Shown in pieces: positions 7,512-12,881 of a stretch of 12,881 bases of DNA (within the stretch, counting starts at the first letter, position 1; each line of letters opens with the position of its first letter). The stretch is from Bacteroidota bacterium (GTDB lineage: Bacteria > Bacteroidota > Bacteroidia > Bacteroidales > VadinHA17): assembly GCA_021816545.1 (NCBI GenBank), contig JAKAXP010000044.1:1-12881 (forward strand), written 5' to 3'. The notes beneath the pieces are model-generated. The model was not told the DNA's origin. It worked only from the letters and a program-made list of their open reading frames with translations, and ran no database searches. The position numbers were made by a program, and so were the translations under genes.

Positions 7512-9632
7512 CTACCATCCACTGTTTTGTTTCAAATTACTCATTATGAGTGTCTGATTGTAGGGTACCGGGATATATCTCATGTAATCCTGGAAGGTGT
7601 GTGTCTCAACATCGACATACTCATAGGTGTCATAGTTGATGGGCCATACCCTCCATTCAATCACACCAACCGATTCAGTGTGGCTGATGAAATTGATACG
7701 GATTCCTGTAGTCACAACCGGGTTGAACACCGTGGTAGTCCAGCTGTTTGCTGCCACAAGGTATCCTGAAGGATTCTGAACACGCTCCCATGAACCGGTT
7801 CCCGCATTATAATACTCAATGTATACTTCATCCGGAAGGAGAAGACCGCCACCGTCTGTGAACCAGTAAATTTCTGATTTTGCGATTGATTTTGGCTCAG
7901 CGAAGTCATACTGTATCCAGCCCCAGTCATTTGAACTGTTCCAGTTTCCGAATTTGCGGTGTGTGTTATCTGTCGATGAAGTGGGTTCAAAACCGTCATT
8001 CACAGCTGAGAGTCTTTCCCATGATGAGCAGTAATCAGTTGATACCAGTGCACCCAGTGCGAGGTTTGTCGGCTCAGGAAGATTTGACTTGGTGATTTTA
8101 ACGCCCTCAATCGTATGGTCAAGAGGCAGGTTCCATCTCCTGATATCCCAGAAACGGTGACCTTCGAAACAAAGTTCAAGGCGCCTTTCATTGCGTACCA
8201 GTTCCCTGAATGCATCCTTTCCGGCAGTAGCCTGTGCAAGCCTGTAGGCATCCTGCTGTCCTGAAGTGGCAGGATCAGAGTCTATACCAGCCCTGTTCCT
8301 GATAAGTGCAAGCACCGAGTTTGCCGAGAAACCAAGGGTTGCGTCATTCGGTCCGTAAGCCTCGTTGGCAGCCTCGATGAAGTTAAGGTAAAGCTCTGTC
8401 TTGCTGAGGAATACCTTGAAACGATAGCTTGTTGAGACATTACCTGGGGTGAGCCTGACGTTTTTGTTCAGCAGTTTCTTCAGGTAATAACTTGTACGTG
8501 TACCCTGAAGACTCAGGCCGCCCGGGGCATCGGCTCCGCCAGTGTATGTCTGAATGACCGTTCCGTTGTAGTTGGCTCCGTTCCTGAAGATAAACCTCTC
8601 AAAACGGCCGTCACGGCTGGCATAAGGATTGGAAGGATTGTAAAGTGTGGCTTCGGTTATCGGGTAACCGTTGCTTGCCGGGAACGCGTCAACAAGGTTC
8701 TGCGACGGGTTGCATGATCCTGCACCGTAGAGTGAGGGCGGATAGTAAGAGTATTCCCAGTTGTTTGAAGAATACTCCGGCTGAATCCAGATGTTGTTAA
8801 GGCTCCCGCTGTTGTTTGTTGTATAATCAAAGTCATGAAGGTTGTTTCCTCCGTAATACACCATTGCATCATGAGCAACCTGTGCAGCGCGGATCCAGAG
8901 GTCCTGCGTCGATGGGCTGTAAGCGGGGCTGGCAGCGTAAAGGTAAACCCTTGCCTTGAGAGCCCATGCAGCCATCGCACTGCCCCTGCCGGCATTGGAG
9001 TTGTTGTTGTACGATGCACTTCCGTTATACCACTTGGGCAGAAGCACGATTGCGGAATCACAGTCCTTTGCTATCTGTGCCACACACTCCTCATATGTGT
9101 TACGCGGACGGTCAAGATTGTCAGAGGTTGTAAGCACATCGGTGACTATCGGGAACCCGAGGCATTCACTGCCGCCTGCAGGATAACCTGCGTAGGTCCT
9201 GAGAAGAAGCCACTCATACCATGCCCTCATGAAGAAGGCCTCACCTCTCCTCTGCTTCTGAAGCGTCTTGTTGAGAGTCGGGTCTGATACACTGTAAAGC
9301 AGGTTCTTGCAGTCCCTGAGATACATGTTCAGGTATCCGATGGCCTCATACCATGCATCCCACTCACCTATCGGTGTATTCTGCACGGTCCAGTTGCCCA
9401 GGGCAAGCGAGTTGGTCCCGGGTACTGCAGGGACAGCATTGTCAGTGTAGTACTCAGTAAAGTCAATGTAGTCTGTATTGAGGATTGCGTAAGCCTGTGC
9501 CAGCAACCCCTCCCCGTAGTCGGCATTGCTCAGGAGCTCATCGGTTGTGAGATCCTCTATCGGCCTTGGATCAAGAAACTCGCAAGAGACCGCTAAGATT
9601 GCCGTAAGGAGAAATATTATCGTTCGTTTCAT
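7512..9632 (-). CDS. SusD/RagB-like starch-binding-family outer membrane lipoprotein with inserted discoidin-like module
   Basis: SusD-like lid lipoprotein that works with the SusC transporter encoded just upstream. I start at the ATG at 9632 (706 residues), which places a compact signal (MKRTIIFLLTAILAVSC) first. An earlier in-frame ATG at 9653 overlaps the susC stop as TAATG and adds seven residues. Lipobox AVSC gives Cys17, followed by the typical EFLDPRP. Family hallmarks include RGEAFFMRAWYEWLLLRTY, AMAAWALKARVYLYAA, a FRELVRNERRLELCFEGHRF-WDIRRW stretch, and the C-terminal tail FQDYMRYIPVPYNQ ending NSGW. The protein is longer than the usual ~500-650 residues because residues ~518-664 are a discoidin-like module placed between GVKITKSN and the final VDVETHTF segment. 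So the C-terminal part of the SusD fold is split by the insert. The role is outer-surface capture and delivery of an oligosaccharide, probably arabinose-containing given its neighbours. Confidence 0.92.
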   Translation of the reverse strand: MKRTIIFLLTAILAVSCEFLDPRPIEDLTTDELLSNADYGEGLLAQAYAILNTDYIDFTEYYTDNAVPAVPGTNSLALGNWTVQNTPIGEWDAWYEAIGYLNMYLRDCKNLLYSVSDPTLNKTLQKQRRGEAFFMRAWYEWLLLRTYAGYPAGGSECLGFPIVTDVLTTSDNLDRPRNTYEECVAQIAKDCDSAIVLLPKWYNGSASYNNNSNAGRGSAMAAWALKARVYLYAASPAYSPSTQDLWIRAAQVAHDAMVYYGGNNLHDFDYTTNNSGSLNNIWIQPEYSSNNWEYSYYPPSLYGAGSCNPSQNLVDAFPASNGYPITEATLYNPSNPYASRDGRFERFIFRNGANYNGTVIQTYTGGADAPGGLSLQGTRTSYYLKKLLNKNVRLTPGNVSTSYRFKVFLSKTELYLNFIEAANEAYGPNDATLGFSANSVLALIRNRAGIDSDPATSGQQDAYRLAQATAGKDAFRELVRNERRLELCFEGHRFWDIRRWNLPLDHTIEGVKITKSNLPEPTNLALGALVSTDYCSSWERLSAVNDGFEPTSSTDNTHRKFGNWNSSNDWGWIQYDFAEPKSIAKSEIYWFTDGGGLLLPDEVYIEYYNAGTGSWERVQNPSGYLVAANSWTTTVFNPVVTTGIRINFISHTESVGVIEWRVWPINYDTYEYVDVETHTFQDYMRYIPVPYNQTLIMSNLKQNSGW
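7644..8075 (-). repeat. Discoidin-like module, copy A (inside SusD-like protein)
   Basis: Segment encoding the discoidin-like module that interrupts the SusD C-terminal region (residues ~518-664 of the host). It begins near PTNLALGALVSTDY, passes through SAVNDG and KFGNWNSSNDWGWIQYDF, and ends at HTESVGVIEWRVW. It is the close relative of copy B at 6309-6749. The boundaries are estimated from where SusD family motifs stop and resume. Confidence 0.8.
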
Positions 9633-9652
9633 AGTATCGATCGGTTTTAGCA

Positions 9653-12600
9653 TTAAAACTTACAGGAAAGCCCTGCGGTTATGGTCCTGAACAGCGGATA
9701 GCCTGTAATTCCGGCATTGATATTCTCAGGATCAACACTGTATTTCTTCAGTGAAGACAGAGCTGCAAGGTTGGTTCCCCTTACATAGATCCTCAGATCA
9801 TTCATAGCCAGCTTGCGCGAAGCATTGACCGGGAAAGTATAACTCACCTCTATATTCTTCAGCCTGAAGTATGCAGCCTTTGCAACCCAGAATGTCGAAT
9901 ACTGGTAGTTGTTCTGAGATACAGTCGTGAGCCTCGGGTAATCATTTGTAACCGGGAACCTGTCAAGCATCAGTTCTGAATAGTTCTGACCGGTGCCGTT
10001 TACCATGAAATACCTGTTGTTTGAAAGCATGACACTGCCGTCAGCTTCACCCTGGCCAAGTGCGTAGATGCCGAATCCCCTGTAACCTGCAGACAGGTTG
10101 AGGCCGTAGAAGAACCTCGGGGAGTGGTAATCTGTTACCTGGACATCAAGTTCGTCAACCACATCGTCACCGTTGATGTCAGCATACCTGATGTCACCGG
10201 GCTGAAGTGCGCCCCAGCTCTGGGTGACACCTCTAGAGGTAATCTCACCTTCAGTCTGGTAGAGGCCTTCTGACTGGTAAAGCCAGAATGCATCCATATC
10301 TGTGCCCGTTCTCTTCTGATATTCCGGAAGAGCTGCCGGTTCATCGACAACAAGGTATTTGCCCCTCATGTACATTGCGTTGCCGCCGATGCTGTACCTG
10401 AAGTCGCCGATACTCTTCTTCCACTGGACAAGACCGTCAATACCCCATCTCATATCTTCACCGTAATTGGTTGCAGGCAGGAACTGCGGGCTGCCAATGA
10501 TTGAAGGAGTCGAAGCACTCTTGTTTGATATCTTGTCATAGTTCTTTTCATTGAAGTAGTTCACTTCAACATCAAGAGCCTTTCCGAAGAGCTGAGCCTG
10601 GACACCGGTGTTGATGAAGCGCCTCTTGGGAAGCACGAAATCTTCACTGGCAGTCTGAACAAGCCTGTAAATATCAACGTTTTCACCCCTGTTTGATGCA
10701 ACACCTGAACTCCATCCTCCTGAAAGGGTCCAGAGAGTCTCATGCAGGTAGAACGGGTTGTAACCCTGCAGGTAATAGTCATTCATCCCCATGATGCCGG
10801 CAGAACCGTAAACCTTCAGGAAATCAACTGTCTTGCTCTCGCTCAGGAACTTTTCATTGCTGGCAATCCATGCCAGGCCGGCGGTGGGATAGAGGGAGAA
10901 CCTCTTTCCTGCCGGCATCCTGTTGCTGCCTGAGTAAACCAGGTCAAGCTGCGCAACATACCTGTTGTCAAACCCGTAGTTGAGCCTCATTGAGAGATCT
11001 TCAACCTTCGAGGGCTGGTACCAGTCATCATCTGATGTGAATTCTTCAAGGGCAGCATAGAATACTGCATCTGCTGTCAGTGAGCTCTTTCCGAAATCAC
11101 GGTCATAGTTAAGCCCGGCATATCCGGCAGTCCTCTTGAGTACATCAAAGTTTCCAAGTCCCATATTGGGAACCACAACCTTTTCAACAACCCTGACCGG
11201 TGTGACTCCTTCAAGCCTGTACAGTGCTTCAGTCCCGCCCTTGCTGTTGATGATTGTATTTGAAACATCAAAAGCTGCATTTCCGAATGCTGTCAGACCC
11301 TTCACAACACTGCCAAGGTCAATTTCAAGCCTGGCATTGTTCTGGGCATTGAGAATCGTTCCGTCACCAAATCCTGAATAAGCCAGCTCATTCGTGAGGT
11401 TGATCGGGAAGTTGTCACTCCTGATAAGAAGAGTGTCAGCATAGATTGGGTGTGCATTCGACGGGTATACTGATATAACGTTGAACATGTTGTATACACC
11501 TGCACCTGAAGAGACGTTGGCAAACCGCTGCTTGTTGAGTGAGGCAGCAATGTTGATGCTGAGTTTCATAAAGTCATTCAGCTGAATTGCCACATTGCCG
11601 CGCAGCTTGTACCTGTCATTCTTCACCTTCTCTCCGACGTTTTCAAGGCCTGCGCCACCTACATAATCAAACATTGAGAAGTAGGTAACCCTCTTGTCAC
11701 CACCCTCGAAGCTCACGCTTGCCCTGCGGAAGGGAGCGGTTTTGGCAACATATTCTCCGTAATAGTCCACATCGGGATGGGTAAGGAGGTTTGTGTGGTT
11801 CTGGTATGCAGCCAGGTCAGCAGGTGTGTACCATGCCTCGTAGCCGTCATTTTCCAGTGCCTCATTCAGCAATGTTGCATAGTTGTATGCATCGAGGTAC
11901 TTTGGCAGTGTTGCAGGGGTACTGATCCCGTATTCTGCATTCACTTTCATCTCACGGTTGAAGCTGCTCCCCTTGCGGGTTGTGATCCAGATCACTGGTC
12001 CTGATCCCGAAAGGCCGAGAACGGCCCTGCCGGAAAGATCCCTGATAACCTGTACCTCCTGAACTTCAGAAGCAGAGAGACCGGTAATATCACGCATGAT
12101 ACCGTCAACATAAATTGTTGCACCGGTACCTCTTATATATGCACCGAATGATTCATATCCGGGAACAGTGGAGAAGGGCTCTATTGTAAGGCCGGGCAAT
12201 CTGCCCGAAAGAGCTTCAAGGAGTGAGGCTGAGGGGTAAGACATCAGCTCATCACCGGTGATTGTGGTAATGGCTGATACGTTGCGGTCACTGGTTATAT
12301 CCCTGTATGGCAGGGCAACCGAGTTGTTTCCGTTTACAAAACGGTACTCCTCAAGTTTGATCGGTCTGACCACTGTTGTGCCCGGGGCAACCTCAACAAC
12401 ACTTACCTTATAACCCTTGCAGTCGATTGACAGCCTGTCCGCGTCAGCGGCAGTTACTGCAATCTCGAAGTTACCCTGTGCATCAGTCACAGCTGACTGG
12501 TTCGTATTGAAGGATTTGACTACTATACCCTTCACAGGCTGATCCAGGCTGGTAACCACTGTGCCTTTCACGGTGGTTTTCGGTATCTCCCTTGCCTGCC

Positions 12601-12685
12601 CGAAGGCACTGCTGCCAACCAGCAGCATCAGCATGGCAGTGACAACCAATACCTTTCTTAATATATTGTTTTTCATAACTTTCAT
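9653..12685 (-). CDS. SusC/RagA-like TonB-dependent outer membrane transporter
   Basis: A 1010-residue outer membrane importer forming a complex with the SusD-like protein downstream and taking up oligosaccharides using TonB energy. The N-terminal signal peptide probably ends near Gly29 (SSAFG/QA). Residues ~38-115 are a carboxypeptidase-regulatory-like beta domain (VKGTVVTSLDQPVKGIVV, TDAQGNFEI). Residues ~125-240 are the plug, with LEALSGRLPGL, DGIMRD from Asp194, EVQEVQVIRDLSGRAVLG and WITTRKG. The remainder is the beta-barrel, ending in FRTITAGLSCKF with the C-terminal aromatic residue typical of outer membrane barrels. A calcium-loop-like motif DINGDDVVDELD lies at residues 836-847, common in this family. 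The plug sequence after GRAVLG is diverged from the usual YGSRGANGV pattern. An alternative ATG three codons in (12676) is possible. It starts 29 bases after an upstream SusD stop. Confidence 0.94.
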   Translation of the reverse strand: MKVMKNNILRKVLVVTAMLMLLVGSSAFGQAREIPKTTVKGTVVTSLDQPVKGIVVKSFNTNQSAVTDAQGNFEIAVTAADADRLSIDCKGYKVSVVEVAPGTTVVRPIKLEEYRFVNGNNSVALPYRDITSDRNVSAITTITGDELMSYPSASLLEALSGRLPGLTIEPFSTVPGYESFGAYIRGTGATIYVDGIMRDITGLSASEVQEVQVIRDLSGRAVLGLSGSGPVIWITTRKGSSFNREMKVNAEYGISTPATLPKYLDAYNYATLLNEALENDGYEAWYTPADLAAYQNHTNLLTHPDVDYYGEYVAKTAPFRRASVSFEGGDKRVTYFSMFDYVGGAGLENVGEKVKNDRYKLRGNVAIQLNDFMKLSINIAASLNKQRFANVSSGAGVYNMFNVISVYPSNAHPIYADTLLIRSDNFPINLTNELAYSGFGDGTILNAQNNARLEIDLGSVVKGLTAFGNAAFDVSNTIINSKGGTEALYRLEGVTPVRVVEKVVVPNMGLGNFDVLKRTAGYAGLNYDRDFGKSSLTADAVFYAALEEFTSDDDWYQPSKVEDLSMRLNYGFDNRYVAQLDLVYSGSNRMPAGKRFSLYPTAGLAWIASNEKFLSESKTVDFLKVYGSAGIMGMNDYYLQGYNPFYLHETLWTLSGGWSSGVASNRGENVDIYRLVQTASEDFVLPKRRFINTGVQAQLFGKALDVEVNYFNEKNYDKISNKSASTPSIIGSPQFLPATNYGEDMRWGIDGLVQWKKSIGDFRYSIGGNAMYMRGKYLVVDEPAALPEYQKRTGTDMDAFWLYQSEGLYQTEGEITSRGVTQSWGALQPGDIRYADINGDDVVDELDVQVTDYHSPRFFYGLNLSAGYRGFGIYALGQGEADGSVMLSNNRYFMVNGTGQNYSELMLDRFPVTNDYPRLTTVSQNNYQYSTFWVAKAAYFRLKNIEVSYTFPVNASRKLAMNDLRIYVRGTNLAALSSLKKYSVDPENINAGITGYPLFRTITAGLSCKF

Positions 12686-12714
12686 CTTTCGCTATATTGA
12701 CCAGATTTTGATTA

Positions 12715-12881
12715 TTACCAACCCGGGTTCTGTTTGAACTCCTTGAACATCAGCGCATCACTTAGCGGAATCGGCCACTTGTAGTGCTTCTGCTCGAAGG
12801 TGAGAGTGTAAACAGGAAGAGCGGTACGGCTGACATTGTAACCGGTAGGCCTGCCTCCGTTTTCGATGAGGTCAACACCGT
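12715..12881 (-). CDS. SusD/RagB-like protein, C-terminal 55 residues (runs off right edge)
   Basis: Reading the minus strand, a frame enters from the right edge and ends at TAA (12715-12717). Its last residues are HYKWPIPLSDALMFKEFKQNPGW, split here as HYKWPIPLSD and ALMFKEFKQNPGW. This is the classic SusD C-terminus: an aromatic/Trp-Pro-Ile-Pro element followed by a final N-P-G-W. Preceding residues GVDLIENGGRPTGYNV and LPVYTLTFEQ show the normal uninterrupted join into the tail, with no discoidin insert at this point. It implies a separate SusC/SusD pair further upstream. The gene is too short for default ORF length limits, and the 5' part is outside the window. It ends 29 bases before the susC-like start, so both are probably in one operon. 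Confidence 0.85.
   Translation of the reverse strand, partial: GVDLIENGGRPTGYNVSRTALPVYTLTFEQKHYKWPIPLSDALMFKEFKQNPGW

Noticed and set aside
9633..9653. Upstream ATG of the SusD-like gene overlapping the susC stop (TAATG)
   Set aside because: It remains possible and would give translational coupling, but it lengthens the signal peptide n-region with MLKPIDT, so I prefer the internal ATG at 9632. The choice does not affect the mature lipoprotein.

Overview
The window is part of a Bacteroidetes polysaccharide-utilisation locus (PUL). All seven genes lie on the minus strand, so transcription runs from high to low coordinates. The organism is probably a member of the Bacteroidales. The reasons are the SusC/SusD pair, the DUF1735-type surface lipoprotein, Bacteroidetes-style lipoprotein signals, weak ribosome binding sites and very tight gene packing. 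Base composition looks near 50% G+C by eye, so it is not a low-GC Bacteroides. I saw no RNA genes, insertion sequences, CRISPR arrays or regulator genes.

In transcription order the layout is: the C-terminal tail of a first SusD-like protein (12715 to the right edge); a SusC-like TonB-dependent transporter (9653-12685); a second SusD-like lipoprotein (7512-9632); a DUF1735/DUF4361 surface lipoprotein (6108-7475); a strong stem-loop (6047-6080); a GH51 alpha-L-arabinofuranosidase lipoprotein (3669-6008); a GH127-type (DUF1680) beta-L-arabinofuranosidase lipoprotein (896-3631); and the first 298 residues of a DUF5695-like exported protein that runs off the left edge (1-894).

Inferred working model: SusC/SusD and the DUF1735 protein capture and import an arabinose-decorated plant glycan. 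The GH51 and GH127 enzymes remove alpha- and beta-linked L-arabinofuranose respectively. The DUF5695-like protein does an unknown step in the same pathway. The pairing of alpha- and beta-arabinofuranosidases points to substrates with beta-L-Araf caps, such as arabinogalactan proteins, extensin-type hydroxyproline arabinosides or complex pectin side chains. This is inference from enzyme families only.

The most unusual feature is one discoidin-like (F5/8 type C-like) carbohydrate-binding-type module used repeatedly in this operon. It is inserted inside the C-terminal part of the SusD-like protein, inserted inside the DUF4361 part of the neighbouring lipoprotein, and present in more diverged form at the N-terminus of the GH127 enzyme. 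The first two copies are still similar at DNA level, which suggests recent module duplication or gene conversion within the PUL.
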